Counted from the stretch's first letter, positions 51,382-61,787 are shown. The stretch is 64,000 nt of DNA from Luteipulveratus flavus (GCF_029439465.1 NZ_JAROAV010000031.1:62001-126000), one strand, 5' to 3'. Program-made: numbers and translations. Notes: generated by a model from the sequence alone, not told the origin.

Positions 51382-52667
51382 GCCGTCGCAGGCCCTTTGC
51401 CGCGCTGGCTGTAGCAGAGACGTTCTCCATCGCGGGAACGCGGCTGTCGACCATCGCGATCCCGTGGCTGGTGCTCACCACGACCGGCAGTGCGTCGCTC
51501 ACCGGGCTGGTCGCGTTCGCCGAGATGCTGCCGTACGTCCTGTCCAAGGCCTTGGGTGGGCCGCTGATCGATCGCGTGGGAGCCCGCCGCGTCGCCGTGT
51601 CGTGCGATGCGGTCTCGGTCCTGGTGGTCGGGCTCGTGCCGCTGCTGCACCTGCTCGGGGCGCTGACGTTCCCCCTGCTGCTCCCGATCGTCTTCGCGAT
51701 GGGTGCCCTCCGTGGACCTTCCGACAGCGCCAAGTACTCGATGGTGCCGGACGTGGCGGAGCAGGCCGACATGCCGCTGGAGCGCGTGACCGGCGTCGCC
51801 GGGGTGATCGAGCGGCTCGGGACCACCGTCGGGGCCGGTCTCGCCGGCGGTCTGGTGGCGCTGGTCGGGCCGAGCCAGGCGCTGGCGGTCAACGCCGCGA
51901 CCTTCGCCCTCGCCGCACTTCTGGTCCGGTGGGGCATCCCCGCCACGCCGCGACCGGCGGAGCCGGTGGCCACCGGCGCGTCGATCACGACCTACCGGGA
52001 CGAGCTCGAGGATGGCTGGGACTTCCTGCGCAAGGACGCCGTGCTGGTCGGGATCGTCACGATGCTGGCGCTCACCAACCTGCTGGACCAGGCGTGGAGC
52101 TCGGTGGTGCTGCCGGTGTGGATCAAGGACGCTGGCCACGGCGCCGGCCTGCTGGGGCTGATGTTCGCGGTCTTCTCGGCGTGCTCGGTCGGGGGTGCCG
52201 CGCTGGCCGCCGCGCTGGGGGAGCGACTGCCTCGACTGCCGGTGTACGCGGTCGCGTTCCTGGTCACCGGGCTGCCGCGGTTCCTGGTCTACGCCCTCGA
52301 CTCACCGGTCGCCGTCGTCATGGTCACGCTGGCGGTCGCCGGCTTCGCCTCGGGGTTCCTCAACCCGATCCTCGGCGCGGTGATCTTCGAGCGCATCCCG
52401 AAGCCGCTGATGGGCCGGGTGTCCTCGTTGAGCACCGCTCTGTGCTGGGTGGGTATCCCGTTCGGCGGCCTGGTCGGCGGTGCGCTCGTCACGCTGGCCG
52501 GCGTCCGGTGGGCGATGCTCGGTCTCGGCCTGGCCTACTTCGTGGTGACGCTGCTGCCGCTGGCCCGCCGCAGCTTCCGTGAGTTCGGCTCGGCCCCGCG
52601 GCGCGCGACGGCGGACGAGACAGCCGCCGAGGTCCGCGGCGACCAGCCCGTCGTTCCGGCGCCCTGA
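51378..52667 (+). CDS. MFS transporter
   Basis: A 429-residue major-facilitator protein with about 12 membrane segments and the loop GGPLIDRVGARRVAV (motif A-like). It is coupled to the ArsR gene by an ATGA overlap. Likely an exporter of a toxic compound or metabolite sensed by that regulator. Confidence 0.9.
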   Translation: MSRRRPFAALAVAETFSIAGTRLSTIAIPWLVLTTTGSASLTGLVAFAEMLPYVLSKALGGPLIDRVGARRVAVSCDAVSVLVVGLVPLLHLLGALTFPLLLPIVFAMGALRGPSDSAKYSMVPDVAEQADMPLERVTGVAGVIERLGTTVGAGLAGGLVALVGPSQALAVNAATFALAALLVRWGIPATPRPAEPVATGASITTYRDELEDGWDFLRKDAVLVGIVTMLALTNLLDQAWSSVVLPVWIKDAGHGAGLLGLMFAVFSACSVGGAALAAALGERLPRLPVYAVAFLVTGLPRFLVYALDSPVAVVMVTLAVAGFASGFLNPILGAVIFERIPKPLMGRVSSLSTALCWVGIPFGGLVGGALVTLAGVRWAMLGLGLAYFVVTLLPLARRSFREFGSAPRRATADETAAEVRGDQPVVPAP

Positions 52668-52671
52668 CTGC

Positions 52672-52717
52672 GATCGGTGCTCCTGACGCGGTTCGAGCTG
52701 CGTCAGGAGCACCGATC
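52672..52717. terminator. Bidirectional hairpin terminator
   Basis: An 18-bp perfect stem (52672-52689 with 52700-52717) and 10-nt loop between convergent MFS and gabT genes. Confidence 0.8.
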
Positions 52718-52743
52718 TCGGTTCGATCCGAGGAGCGCCGCCG

Positions 52744-54072
52744 TCAGAAGGCGGCGGCGAGGACGTCCAGGCCCTCCAGCAGCAGCTCGTCGCTGATCAC
52801 CAGCGGCGGCAGCAGCCGGATGACGTTGCCGTACGTGCCGCAGGTGAGGATCACGACGCCCTGCTCGTGGCACTTCTTCGCGACCGCGGCGGTCAGTGCG
52901 GCATCGGGCTCGGTCGTGCCGGGCTTGACGATCTCGATCGCCAGCATGCCGCCGCGCCCGCGGACGTCGCCGATCGCGGGGTTGGCCTGCTGCAGCTCGC
53001 GCAGCCGGCCGAGGGCGAGGTCCTCGATGTGCTGCGCGCGCTCGACGAGGTTCTCCTCGCGCATCGTCTCGATGGCCCCGAGTGCCGCGGCGCACGCGAC
53101 CGGGTTGCCGCCGTACGTGCCGCCGAGGCCACCGGAGTGGACGGAGTCCATCAGCTCGGCGCGGCCGGTGACCGCAGCGAGCGGGAGTCCGCCGGCGATG
53201 CCCTTGGCGGTGGTGACGAGGTCCGGGACGACGCCCTCGTGGTCGGAGGCGAACCACGCGCCGGTGCGGGCGAACCCGCTCTGCACCTCGTCGGCGATCA
53301 GCACGATGCCGTTGTCGGTGCACCACGCTGCGATGGCGGCGAGGAACCCCGGAGCCGGGACGATGAAGCCGCCCTCACCCTGGATCGGCTCGATGATCAG
53401 CGCGGCGATGTCGGAGGCGCCGACGGCCTTCTCGGCGGCGAGGATCGCGCGCTGCGCGGCCTGCTCACCGGTCATGCCCTCCGGGTCGCGGAACGGGTAG
53501 GACGTCGGCACCCGGTAGACGTCGGACGCGAACGGACCGAAGCCCTTCTTGTACGGCATCGCCTTGGCTGTGAGCGCCATCGTCAGGTTGGTCCGGCCGT
53601 GGTAAGCGTGGTCGACCGCGACGACGGCCTGCCGGCCGGTGGCGTACCTGGCGATCTTCACGGCGTTCTCGACGGCCTCGGCGCCGGAGTTGAACAGCGC
53701 GGACTTCTTCGCGTGGTCGCCGGGGGTGAGCTCGGCGAGCTGCTCGCAGACCTGCACGTACCCCTCGTACGGGCTGATCATGAAGCACGTGTGGGTGATG
53801 TCGGCGACCTGCCGCTGCACGCCCTCGACGACGCGCGGCGCGGACGAGCCGACCGTCGTCACCGCGATGCCCGACCCGAGGTCGATCAGCAGGTTGCCGT
53901 CGACGTCCTCGATGATCCCGCCGGACGCGCGCGCGGCGTACACGGGCATCACGGAGCCGACGCCACCGGCGACGACGTTCGCACGGCGGGCGGCCAGCTC
54001 CTGCGAGCGGGGACCGGGCAGGGCGGTCTTGATCTCTCGGCGCTGCGGGACCTCGGTGGTCACGGCGGTCAT
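52744..54072 (-). CDS. gabT: 4-aminobutyrate aminotransferase
   Basis: A 442-residue class-III PLP aminotransferase converting GABA and 2-oxoglutarate to succinate semialdehyde and glutamate. The PLP lysine is in VTTAKGIAGGLPLAA, the carboxylate region GSGIAVTTVG, and VLIADEVQSGFARTG contains the conserved Asp. The ATG at 54072 is chosen because GGAAGGAG precedes it; an ATG six codons upstream is less well placed. No succinate-semialdehyde dehydrogenase is adjacent. Confidence 0.9.
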   Translation of the reverse strand: MTAVTTEVPQRREIKTALPGPRSQELAARRANVVAGGVGSVMPVYAARASGGIIEDVDGNLLIDLGSGIAVTTVGSSAPRVVEGVQRQVADITHTCFMISPYEGYVQVCEQLAELTPGDHAKKSALFNSGAEAVENAVKIARYATGRQAVVAVDHAYHGRTNLTMALTAKAMPYKKGFGPFASDVYRVPTSYPFRDPEGMTGEQAAQRAILAAEKAVGASDIAALIIEPIQGEGGFIVPAPGFLAAIAAWCTDNGIVLIADEVQSGFARTGAWFASDHEGVVPDLVTTAKGIAGGLPLAAVTGRAELMDSVHSGGLGGTYGGNPVACAAALGAIETMREENLVERAQHIEDLALGRLRELQQANPAIGDVRGRGGMLAIEIVKPGTTEPDAALTAAVAKKCHEQGVVILTCGTYGNVIRLLPPLVISDELLLEGLDVLAAAF

Positions 54073-54157
54073 GGGGGCTCCTTCCGACATGCCGGCTCAG
54101 ACCGGGTCATCCTCCCACCGCCGGTCGAGCGCCGACACCGGGGCCGCGTGCAGGGCC

Positions 54158-54970
54158 TCAGCCCGTCGGCAGGGTGTCGGCGTCCGCGCGGGTCCCGAGC
54201 CGCGCCAGGACGTCGTCGTGCAGCAGGCCGTTGGTCGACAGCGCGTTGCCGCTCCAGCAGCCCTCGCGACCGTCCAGACCGGTGAACCGGCCGCCCGCCT
54301 CCTGCACGATCGGGACCAGGGCGGCCATGTCGTACACCGCGAGCTCGGGCTCGGGGGCGATGTCGACGGCGCCCTCGGCTACCAGCATGTGCGACCAGAA
54401 GTCGCCGTACGCCCGGGTGCGCCAGCAGTCGTCCATCAGGTCGAGCAGCTGGTCACGGCGACCGACCTTCGCCCACCCGCCGAGTGAGGAGTACGACATC
54501 GACGCATCGGAGACCCTCGACACCTTGGAGACACCGATGCGCTTGGCCGAGGACAGGCTCCGACCGGTCCACGCGCCCGAGCCCGTGGCGGCCCACCAGC
54601 GCCGGTTCAGGGCCGGTGCGGCGACCAGACCGAGGACCGGCTTCTCGTCGACGACCAGGCCGATCAGGGTCGCCCACACGGGCACGCCCCGGACGAAGTT
54701 CTTGGTGCCGTCGATCGGGTCGATCACCCAGCGCCGTGGCCCGTGGCCGGTGGTCTCGAACTCCTCGCCGGAGACCGCGTCGCGGGGGCGGGTCCGCTTC
54801 AGCTGACCGCGGATCAGCTCCTCGGCCGCGAGGTCGGCGTCGGAGACGGGGGAGAGGTCCGGCTTGGTCTCCACGACCAGGTCGCTCGCCTTGAACCGCC
54901 TGGTGGTGGTGGATTCGACCGCGTCCGCCAGCACGTGGGCCAGGCGGAGGTCGTCGTCGTACGTCGGCAC
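54158..54970 (-). CDS. hisN: Inositol-monophosphatase-fold phosphatase (HisN-like)
   Basis: A 270-residue IMPase-fold enzyme, most like the actinobacterial histidinol-phosphate phosphatase. Metal-binding segments SGEEFE, DPIDGTKNF and AVYDMAALVP are present. The GTG at 54970 has TACGGT 7 nt upstream (54983-54978), suggesting leaderless expression. Other IMPase substrates cannot be excluded. Confidence 0.83.
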   Translation of the reverse strand: MPTYDDDLRLAHVLADAVESTTTRRFKASDLVVETKPDLSPVSDADLAAEELIRGQLKRTRPRDAVSGEEFETTGHGPRRWVIDPIDGTKNFVRGVPVWATLIGLVVDEKPVLGLVAAPALNRRWWAATGSGAWTGRSLSSAKRIGVSKVSRVSDASMSYSSLGGWAKVGRRDQLLDLMDDCWRTRAYGDFWSHMLVAEGAVDIAPEPELAVYDMAALVPIVQEAGGRFTGLDGREGCWSGNALSTNGLLHDDVLARLGTRADADTLPTG

Positions 54971-55001
54971 CCGGCCGACCGTAGCCGAACCGGGGCGTCC
55001 G

Positions 55002-55799
55002 TCAGCGCACTTCGGGCTCAACCCCGTCTGCGTCGCGGGTCAGCAGCCAGGCCTGGTGCAGCGTCACGATCGCCGCCACCCAGCCGAGGCCGAGCACCCA
55101 CCCCGCACAGACGTCCGTCAACCAGTGATGCCCGAGGAAGACGCGCGACAGACCCATGGCGAGCGCCCACAGTGCGCAGAGTGCCACCACCAGCGCGCGG
55201 AGCCAGGGCCGCAGGACCGCGCGCAGCAGCAGGTAGCCGACGATCCCGGCCAGGACGGTCGCCATCAGGGCGTGGCCGCTCGGGAAGGACGGGGACGACT
55301 CGTACGGCGGCACGGCGTCGCGCAGCGGCGGCCGAGCCCGACCGATGACCGCCTTCCCGACGGACGTCATGGCGAGCCCGCCGGCGAGGCCGATGGCACC
55401 GAGCACCAGCGGCTCCACGCTGCGCCGCCACAGCGCGACCGCCAGCAGGATCACGCCGGCGATCACCGGGAACCACAGGGGGCCGCCGAGGTCGGTGAAC
55501 CAGGTGACAGCCTCCTTGTTGGCCGGGGTCCGCATCCGCTCGGCGGAACGCAGGACGGGTTGGTCCAGGCCGGCGAGATGCCCGCCGTCCTCGACCGACT
55601 CGTACACCTGCGCGGCAGACGCGGTCAGTCCCAGGCTGAGCACGACTCCGAGGACGAGTAGGGCGAGCACGACGATGTGCTCGCGCAGCCAGTCCCGACG
55701 GGCGGCCACCGGTCGGACGGCCTTGTCGACGACGAAGCGGGCGGCGCGGCGGCCGGGTGTGCGCGACGACACCCCTGACGACGTCGCGGGCGGAGGCAC
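55002..55799 (-). CDS. PAP2-family membrane phosphatase
   Basis: A 265-residue phosphatidic-acid-phosphatase-type protein with about six membrane segments and the three motifs KAVIGRARP, PSGH and SRVFLGHHWLTD. Probably dephosphorylates a lipid (undecaprenyl pyrophosphate or a phospholipid). It follows rsgA by 8 nt on the minus strand. Confidence 0.88.
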   Translation of the reverse strand: MPPPATSSGVSSRTPGRRAARFVVDKAVRPVAARRDWLREHIVVLALLVLGVVLSLGLTASAAQVYESVEDGGHLAGLDQPVLRSAERMRTPANKEAVTWFTDLGGPLWFPVIAGVILLAVALWRRSVEPLVLGAIGLAGGLAMTSVGKAVIGRARPPLRDAVPPYESSPSFPSGHALMATVLAGIVGYLLLRAVLRPWLRALVVALCALWALAMGLSRVFLGHHWLTDVCAGWVLGLGWVAAIVTLHQAWLLTRDADGVEPEVR

Positions 55800-55807
55800 G
55801 AGCCCGG

Positions 55808-56812
55808 CTACTCGGACTCACCCGAGCGGGATCGCAGCAGCCGGCGCAACGACTCCAGCCGAGAGGGCCCGGCCGGGCCGGCGTGGCCCTCCGCCACCCA
55901 GTCGTCCAGGGCGCACTCCTCCTCGTCGTGAGTGCAACCGCGCGGGCACTCGGCGGTGCCCGGTTCCAGGTCGGGGAAGAGCTTGACGATCTTCGTCGGG
56001 TCGACGTGGGCGAGGCCGAACGAGCGGACGCCGGGGGTGTCGACCACCCACCCTCCGTCCTTCAGCGCCAGCGCGACGGCCGACGTGGAGGTGTGCCGCC
56101 CGCGGCCGGTGACGGCGTTCACGTGGCCGATGGCCCGCTCCGAGCCCGGCACGAGCGCGTTGACCAGGGTCGACTTGCCGACACCGGAGTGACCGACCAG
56201 GACGCTGACGCGGTCGACCAGCTGCTCGTGGACCTCCTCGAGACCGGCGATGCCGTCCTGGGTGACCGAGGTGACGACGTACGGCACGTCCAGCGGCGCG
56301 TACCGGCTCAGGAAGTCCTCGGCGGGGCGCAGGTCCGCCTTGGTGAGGACGAGCAGCGGGTCCATGCCGGCGTCGTACGCGGCGACGAGGCAGCGGTCGA
56401 CCATGCGGGGGCGTGGCTCGGGGTCGGCGAGCGCGGTGACGATGACGAGCTGGTCGGCGTTGGCGACGATGACGCGTTCGACGGGGTCGGTGTCGTCGGC
56501 CGTGCGGCGCAGCACGCTGCTGCGCTCCTCGATGCGGACGATGCGCGCGAGCGTGCCCTCGGCCCCGCTGGTGTCACCGACGAGCGCCACCCGGTCGCCC
56601 ACGACGATGCTCTGCCGGCCCAGCTCCCTGGCCCGCATGGCGATGACCGTCCGGCCGTCCACGAGCACCGTCCGGCGCCCGCGGTCGACGCCGGTGACGA
56701 AGCCGATGACGGCGTCCTTGTGGGCGGGCCGTTCCTTCGTGCGGGGCCGAGAACCCTTGCGGTTCGGACGAATTCGTACGTCGCTCTCGTCGTAGCGGCG
56801 AGCCGACGTCAC
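55808..56812 (-). CDS. rsgA: Ribosome small-subunit GTPase RsgA
   Basis: A 334-residue circularly permuted GTPase. G4 TKAD comes before G1 GHSGVGKST and G3 DTPG; a C-terminal zinc motif CPRGCTHDEEEC follows. It assists late 30S maturation. The GTG at 56812 starts 10 nt after the aroA stop, in a DoxX-aroA-rsgA-PAP2 transcription unit. Confidence 0.93.
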   Translation of the reverse strand: MTSARRYDESDVRIRPNRKGSRPRTKERPAHKDAVIGFVTGVDRGRRTVLVDGRTVIAMRARELGRQSIVVGDRVALVGDTSGAEGTLARIVRIEERSSVLRRTADDTDPVERVIVANADQLVIVTALADPEPRPRMVDRCLVAAYDAGMDPLLVLTKADLRPAEDFLSRYAPLDVPYVVTSVTQDGIAGLEEVHEQLVDRVSVLVGHSGVGKSTLVNALVPGSERAIGHVNAVTGRGRHTSTSAVALALKDGGWVVDTPGVRSFGLAHVDPTKIVKLFPDLEPGTAECPRGCTHDEEECALDDWVAEGHAGPAGPSRLESLRRLLRSRSGESE

Positions 56813-56822
56813 GGGCGCGTCC

Positions 56823-58121
56823 TCACGCCCGCCCCAGCAGGGCGGTCCAGCGTTCGGTGAAGTCGGGCAGGGTCTTTCCGGTGGTGGCGACGTCCTGGAT
56901 GACGATGCCCGGCACGCGGAGTCCGAGCACCGCGGCGGCCATCGCCATCCGGTGGTCGCCGTAGGTGTGCATCAGGCCGCCGTGCAGCCGCCGCGGGTGG
57001 ATGACGAGGCCGTCCTCGGTCTCGTCGCAGTCGCCGCCGAGCCGGCGCAGCTCGGTGCTGATCGCCGCCAGGCGGTCGGTCTCGTGCCCGCGCAGGTGGG
57101 CGATGCCCCGCAGCCGCGAGGGCGACGACGCGAGCGCGGCGACCGCGGCGACGACCGGCGTGAGCTCGCCGACGTCGTGCAGGTCGATGTCCACACCCTC
57201 GACGGCACCGGAACCGCGGACGGTGAGGCCGTCGCGGCCGAGGCTCACCTCGGCACCCATCGCGTCGAGGATGTCGCGGATGGCGTCTCCGGCCTGCGTC
57301 GTGAACTGCGGCCAGGACGGAACGCGCACCGTTCCGCCGACCACCAGCGCCGCCGCGACGAACGGTGCCGCGTTGGACAGGTCGGGCTCGACCTCCACAT
57401 CGAGGGAGTGGATCTCCGACGGTTCGACCCGCCAGGCGTTGGCGTCGCCGTCGTCCACGACCACGCCGGCGTCCCGCAGCGCCTCCACCGTCATGTCGAC
57501 GTGCGGCTGGGACGGCAGCGGCTTGCCCTCGTGGACGACCGTGACGCCGGTGTCGAACCGTGCCCCCGCCAGCAGGAGGGCGGAGACGAACTGGGAGGAC
57601 GCCGAGGCGTCCATCACGACCGTGCCGCCCGCGACCGATCCGGTGCCGTGGACCGTGAACGGCAGGCACGGCGTACCCGCGTCCTCGATCTCGACACCGA
57701 GTGAGCGCAGCGCGTGCAGCACTGGTCCCATCGGCCGCGAGCGTGCGTGCTCGTCGCCGTCGAAGGCGACCGGTCCGCGAGCAAGGGCCGCGACCGGCGG
57801 GACGAACCGCATGACCGTGCCCGCCAGCCCGGTGGCGACGCTGGCCGGCCCGCGCAGCTCGCCGGGCCGGACCAGCCAGTCACCACCGACGTCCGAGATG
57901 TCCGTCCCGAGGCGGCGCAGTGCCTCGGCCATGAGCAGGGTGTCGCGCGAGCGCAACGGCCGGCGCAGCAGGCTCTCGTCGCCGGCGAGGGCGGCGAGCA
58001 CCAGGTACCTGTTGGTCAAGGACTTGCTGCCCGGGACGGTCACCGTCGCGTCGATCGGCGCCTCGGCGTACGGGGCGGGCCAGTCGGCGTCGACGGTGGC
58101 GGGCGATGGTCGAGCAGGCAT
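56823..58121 (-). CDS. aroA: 3-phosphoshikimate 1-carboxyvinyltransferase (EPSP synthase)
   Basis: A 432-residue shikimate-pathway enzyme joining shikimate-3-phosphate and [19 protein letters not shown] (N-terminus), [15 protein letters not shown] (family NAGT region), [14 protein letters not shown] and [12 protein letters not shown] are present. Its ATG overlaps the DoxX stop by one base (TGATG). The aroA-rsgA pairing is common in Actinobacteria. Confidence 0.93.
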   Translation of the reverse strand: MPARPSPATVDADWPAPYAEAPIDATVTVPGSKSLTNRYLVLAALAGDESLLRRPLRSRDTLLMAEALRRLGTDISDVGGDWLVRPGELRGPASVATGLAGTVMRFVPPVAALARGPVAFDGDEHARSRPMGPVLHALRSLGVEIEDAGTPCLPFTVHGTGSVAGGTVVMDASASSQFVSALLLAGARFDTGVTVVHEGKPLPSQPHVDMTVEALRDAGVVVDDGDANAWRVEPSEIHSLDVEVEPDLSNAAPFVAAALVVGGTVRVPSWPQFTTQAGDAIRDILDAMGAEVSLGRDGLTVRGSGAVEGVDIDLHDVGELTPVVAAVAALASSPSRLRGIAHLRGHETDRLAAISTELRRLGGDCDETEDGLVIHPRRLHGGLMHTYGDHRMAMAAAVLGLRVPGIVIQDVATTGKTLPDFTERWTALLGRA

Positions 58122-58639
58122 CAGGGCAGTGAGCTCCCCGCCTGGGTCGCGAGCAGCTTCGCCTCACGACGCGCCGCGCGGGCGGCTCGCCGGGCACCAC
58201 GGCGCGACTGGTCGGCGCCCTGGGCGGCCCGCCAGCGCAGGCTCGGCTTGCCGGCCGTGTCGACGGCGGCCAGGATCACGCCGCCGAGGATGGCGGCGTT
58301 GCGGAAGAAGCCGGACTTCTTCTGCGCCTTGCGCGCCGGGTCGGTCTCGGCCCAGAACCCCTCGTGCACGTAGGTGCTGGGGCCCATGAGCGCGCCGACC
58401 AGGACCGCGGCGGGGCGCGGGAACCGGCCGGTGCCCAGCAGCGCGGCACCCACCAGCTGGGCGCCGCCGACCCCGCGGACGATCAGCTCCGGGTCGTTGG
58501 GTACGCCCGTCTCCTTGGCGGCCTTCTCGACGAACGGTGCGAGCTCCTCGGCGTGCGCCTTGGGCGTGCGCACATTGTTGAGGCCCTCGTAGACGAAGTA
58601 CGAGGCGAGCAGGGGACGTGCCAGGCGACGAACGAGCAT
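58121..58639 (-). CDS. DoxX-family membrane protein
   Basis: A 172-residue DoxX protein with the typical start [21 protein letters not shown] and several hydrophobic segments ([20 protein letters not shown]), ending in a basic Arg/Ala-rich tail. The ATG at 58639 has AAGGAG 8 nt upstream; the GTG at 58648 overlaps that Shine-Dalgarno. Mycobacterial DoxX links to SseA/SodA redox balance, but neither is here. Confidence 0.85.
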   Translation of the reverse strand: MLVRRLARPLLASYFVYEGLNNVRTPKAHAEELAPFVEKAAKETGVPNDPELIVRGVGGAQLVGAALLGTGRFPRPAAVLVGALMGPSTYVHEGFWAETDPARKAQKKSGFFRNAAILGGVILAAVDTAGKPSLRWRAAQGADQSRRGARRAARAARREAKLLATQAGSSLP

Positions 58640-58733
58640 GCGTTCCACTCCTTGCGTGGGTCGGGGGTGCTTCTCCTGGGCCTACGGTATGCCCGCGCGG
58701 CGTCCGGGCGGGAGATGAGTCCGTGGACGCGCC

Positions 58734-58739
58734 TATGCT
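58734..58739 (+). promoter_or_regulatory. Probable -10 of leaderless yedK
   Basis: TATGCT ends 7 nt before the ATG at 58747, the only start leaving Cys at position 2. Confidence 0.4.
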
Positions 58740-58746
58740 CGCCATC

Positions 58747-59583
58747 ATGTGCGGCCGCTATGCCTCGAGCGCGAGCGCCGAGGACCTGATCGACGAGTTC
58801 GACATCGACGAGGACCGCTTGGAGGAGGCCACCCGCAGCGTCCTGGTCAACCCGCAGGACCCGCCGGTGGGTGAGCCGGACTTCAACGTGGCGCCCACCA
58901 AGCAGACCCCGGTCGTCCTGACCCGCAGGCCGCGGGGCGACGCCGACGGCGACCCGACCCGTCAGCTCCGGCTGCTCACCTGGGGACTGGTGCCGCCGTG
59001 GTCGAAGGACGTCAAGGTCGGCACGCGCATGATCAACGCCCGGTCGGAGGACATCCTGGGCAGCCGGGCGTACGCCAAGGCGGCCATCTCCCGGCGCTGC
59101 CTGATCCCCGCCGACGGCTGGTACGAGTGGCAGGCCAGCCCGACCGCGGTCGACGCGAAGGGGAAGCCGCGCAAGCAGCCGTTCTACGTCCGCCGCGCGG
59201 ACGGGGACCGCATCGCCTTCGCCGGGGTGTACGAGTTCTGGAAGGACCGCAGCAAGGAACCCGACGACCCGCTCGCCTGGCTCGCCTCGTACGCGATCAT
59301 CACCACCGCCGCGGAGCCCGGGCTGGACCGGATCCACGACCGGCAGCCCATGGTCCTGGACCGCGGGGACTGGCAGGCGTGGCTGGATCCGGGGCAGAAG
59401 GACCCGGACGTCGTCGAGCGACTCCTGCAGGGCGCGCCGCCGGGGCGGTTCGAGGCCTGGCCGGTCAGCCGGGCCGTCAGCAGCAACCGCAACAACGGGC
59501 CCGCGCTCGTCGATCCGGTGGGTCAGGAGGAGCTCGACGGCGTCGTCGACCCGATGACCGGCGAAGTCATCGGGGCGCGCTAG
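58747..59583 (+). CDS. SOS response-associated peptidase (YedK/HMCES)
   Basis: A 278-residue SRAP protein that crosslinks to abasic sites in single-stranded DNA. It must start MCGRYAS so that Met removal exposes the catalytic Cys2; the ATG at 58747 does this. FNVAPTK, INARSED, RCLIPADGWYEW and the active-site histidine region IHDRQPMVL are present. It adds to the repair genes of the window. Confidence 0.93.
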   Translation: MCGRYASSASAEDLIDEFDIDEDRLEEATRSVLVNPQDPPVGEPDFNVAPTKQTPVVLTRRPRGDADGDPTRQLRLLTWGLVPPWSKDVKVGTRMINARSEDILGSRAYAKAAISRRCLIPADGWYEWQASPTAVDAKGKPRKQPFYVRRADGDRIAFAGVYEFWKDRSKEPDDPLAWLASYAIITTAAEPGLDRIHDRQPMVLDRGDWQAWLDPGQKDPDVVERLLQGAPPGRFEAWPVSRAVSSNRNNGPALVDPVGQEELDGVVDPMTGEVIGAR

Positions 59584-59585
59584 TC

Positions 59586-60212
59586 GTGGCGGTCCGGGAG
59601 ATCGAGACGCCGGTCGGGACGGCCCGCGCCCATGTGCTGCGGGCCGGCGACCCCCGGGGCTCGGTCGTGCTCAGCCACGGTGCCGGCGGCGGCATCGGCG
59701 CCAAGGACCTGGAGGCGCTGCGGGCGATCGTCGACGAGGGCTGGACGTACGTGCTGGTCGAGCAGCCGTGGCGGGTGGCGGGCAAGCGGCTGGCACCTCC
59801 ACCGGCGACACTGGACCGGGCGTGGCTACCGGTGATGGCCGCCCTGACCTCGGGGCGCTGGAGGCTGCCGAGGCCGCTGGTCCAGGGTGGGCGCTCGGCC
59901 GGTGCCCGGGTCGGGTGCCGTACGGCCGTCCAGGTCGGTGCGGACGCCGTCCTCGCGCTGTCGTTCCCGCTGCACCCGCCGGGCCGGCCGGAGAGCTCGC
60001 GGGCGGCCGAGGCGCGGCTGGTGCTCGACGCCGGCCTCCCGTTCGCCGTCGTGCAGGGTGACCGCGACCCGTTCGGATCACCCGAGGACGTCCGCGAGGC
60101 GCTCGGCGCGCGGGCCCACGTGTTCCGGGCGCGCGGCGACCACAGCTTCAGCAAGCACCCCGAGGACGTCGTCGACGAGGTGCGTTCCTGGCTCAACACC
60201 CTCTCGGCCTGA
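59586..60212 (+). CDS. Alpha/beta hydrolase (dienelactone-hydrolase-like)
   Basis: A 208-residue small alpha/beta hydrolase of the KANL3/Tex30 type. The nucleophile is in GGRSAGAR, the acid in VQGDRDPFG and the base in RGDHSF. It starts at a GTG 2 nt after the YedK stop, so the genes are probably coupled. Substrate unknown. Confidence 0.82.
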   Translation: MAVREIETPVGTARAHVLRAGDPRGSVVLSHGAGGGIGAKDLEALRAIVDEGWTYVLVEQPWRVAGKRLAPPPATLDRAWLPVMAALTSGRWRLPRPLVQGGRSAGARVGCRTAVQVGADAVLALSFPLHPPGRPESSRAAEARLVLDAGLPFAVVQGDRDPFGSPEDVREALGARAHVFRARGDHSFSKHPEDVVDEVRSWLNTLSA

Positions 60213-60225
60213 TCGCACGCAGGCA

Positions 60226-60231
60226 TAGCCT
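60226..60231 (+). promoter_or_regulatory. Probable -10 of leaderless fgd
   Basis: TAGCCT ends 6 nt before the ATG at 60238. Confidence 0.4.
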
Positions 60232-60237
60232 GGCCGC

Positions 60238-61245
60238 ATGGCGCTCACGATCGGGTACAAGGCATCAGCCGAGCAGTTCGACCCCCGCGAGCTCGTCGAG
60301 CTCGCCGTCCATGCCGAGTCGGTGGGGCTGGACTCGGCGTTCGCCTCCGACCACTTCCAGCCGTGGAGGCACAACGGCGGTCACGCCCCGCACGCCCTGA
60401 CCTGGCTCGCGGCTGCAGGGGAGCGGACCGAGCGGATCCGGCTCGGCACCTCGGTCCTCACCCCGACGTTCCGGTACAACCCGGCGGTTCTCGCCCAGAC
60501 GTTCGCCACCCTCGGCTGCCTCTACCCGGGTCGGGTGATTCTCGGGGTCGGCACCGGTGAGGCCCTCAACGAGATCGCCGTCGGCCAGCAGGAGTGGCCG
60601 GAGTTCAAGGAGCGGTTCGGCCGGCTGCGGGAGTCCGTACGGCTGATGCGACGGCTGTGGACCCAGGAGCGGGTGACCTTCGAGGGCGACTACTACCGCA
60701 CCTCGGACGCCACGATCTACGACCGCCCCGACGAGCCGATCCCGGTGTACGTCGCCGCCGGCGGTCCGACCGTGGCGAAGTACGCGGGCCGGATGGGCGA
60801 CGGGATGATCTGCACCTCCGGGAAGGGTCGCGAGCTGTACGCCGACCAGCTCGTGCCGGCGATGCACGACGGCATGGCGGCCGGCGAGCGGGACGCCGGA
60901 TCGGTGGAGCAGCTGCTCGAGGTCAAGGTGTCCTACGACACCGACCCCGACCAGGCGCTGGAGAACACCCGGTTCTGGGCGCCGCTGTCGCTGACCGCGG
61001 AGCAGAAGCACTCGGTGCACGACCCGCAGGAGATGGAGCGCGTCGCCGACGAGCTACCGATCGAGCAGGTCGCCTCGCGGTGGATCGTCGCCTCGGAGCC
61101 GGAGACCGTGGTCGAGCAGCTCAAGCCGTACCTGGACCTCGGCTTCAGCCACCTGGTCTTCCACGCGCCGGGGCACGACCAGCGGCGGTTCCTCGACCAG
61201 TTCTCGCGCGACGTCGTCCCGCTGCTGCGGGAGCAGTCGGCCTAG
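60238..61245 (+). CDS. fgd: F420-dependent glucose-6-phosphate dehydrogenase
   Basis: A 335-residue luciferase-like F420 enzyme, close to mycobacterial FGD along its whole length (336 residues there). Nearly identical blocks are [51 protein letters not shown] and [12 protein letters not shown]. It oxidises glucose-6-phosphate with F420, supplying reduced F420. Its stop overlaps the ferritin stop on the other strand. Confidence 0.93.
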   Translation: MALTIGYKASAEQFDPRELVELAVHAESVGLDSAFASDHFQPWRHNGGHAPHALTWLAAAGERTERIRLGTSVLTPTFRYNPAVLAQTFATLGCLYPGRVILGVGTGEALNEIAVGQQEWPEFKERFGRLRESVRLMRRLWTQERVTFEGDYYRTSDATIYDRPDEPIPVYVAAGGPTVAKYAGRMGDGMICTSGKGRELYADQLVPAMHDGMAAGERDAGSVEQLLEVKVSYDTDPDQALENTRFWAPLSLTAEQKHSVHDPQEMERVADELPIEQVASRWIVASEPETVVEQLKPYLDLGFSHLVFHAPGHDQRRFLDQFSRDVVPLLREQSA

Positions 61246-61787
61246 AGCGCACCGCCGGCAGCCGTCGGCGCGGAGCTGTCCTCGCCCTGGTCGCCGACGC
61301 GCTCGCGGGCCAGGTGGTCCTCGATCTGGAACCAGTCCTTGCCGGCGCGCTCGGCGATCGTGAGCAGCGTGTTCATGGCGGCGACCTCCTCGACCTGCTC
61401 CTTGAGGAACCAGAGCATGAACTGCTCGCCGAGGACGTCACCCTCGGACCGGGCTGCTCGGAAGAGGGCCTCGATCTGGGTCGTGACGATCTTCTCCTGG
61501 GACAGCGCCAGGGCGATCGGCTCGGTCGGCGCCTCGAAGTCGCCGCGCACCTCGTCGACGCCGGGGATGCGGACGCCCCAGTCGCGGTCGAGGAGGTACC
61601 GCACGATCATCATGGCGTGGTTGCGCTCCTCGACGGCCTGCGCGTAGAAGTGCGACGCCAGCCGGGGGAGGTCGTGGTCGTCGAACCACACCGCGATCGC
61701 GATGTACTGCTGCGAGGCGGTGAACTCATGCCGTACCTGGTCGCACAGCAGGTCACGGAAGCTCTGGGCGGTCTTGGCGCGAGGCAT
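61242..61787 (-). CDS. Ferritin
   Basis: A 181-residue non-haem ferritin (BfrB-like). Ferroxidase ligands are visible in [29 protein letters not shown] and [12 protein letters not shown]. The C-terminus is a short disordered tail. It stores iron oxidised at its di-iron centre. The stop codon overlaps that of fgd through CTAG; transcription is convergent. Confidence 0.93.
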   Translation of the reverse strand: MPRAKTAQSFRDLLCDQVRHEFTASQQYIAIAVWFDDHDLPRLASHFYAQAVEERNHAMMIVRYLLDRDWGVRIPGVDEVRGDFEAPTEPIALALSQEKIVTTQIEALFRAARSEGDVLGEQFMLWFLKEQVEEVAAMNTLLTIAERAGKDWFQIEDHLARERVGDQGEDSSAPTAAGGAL

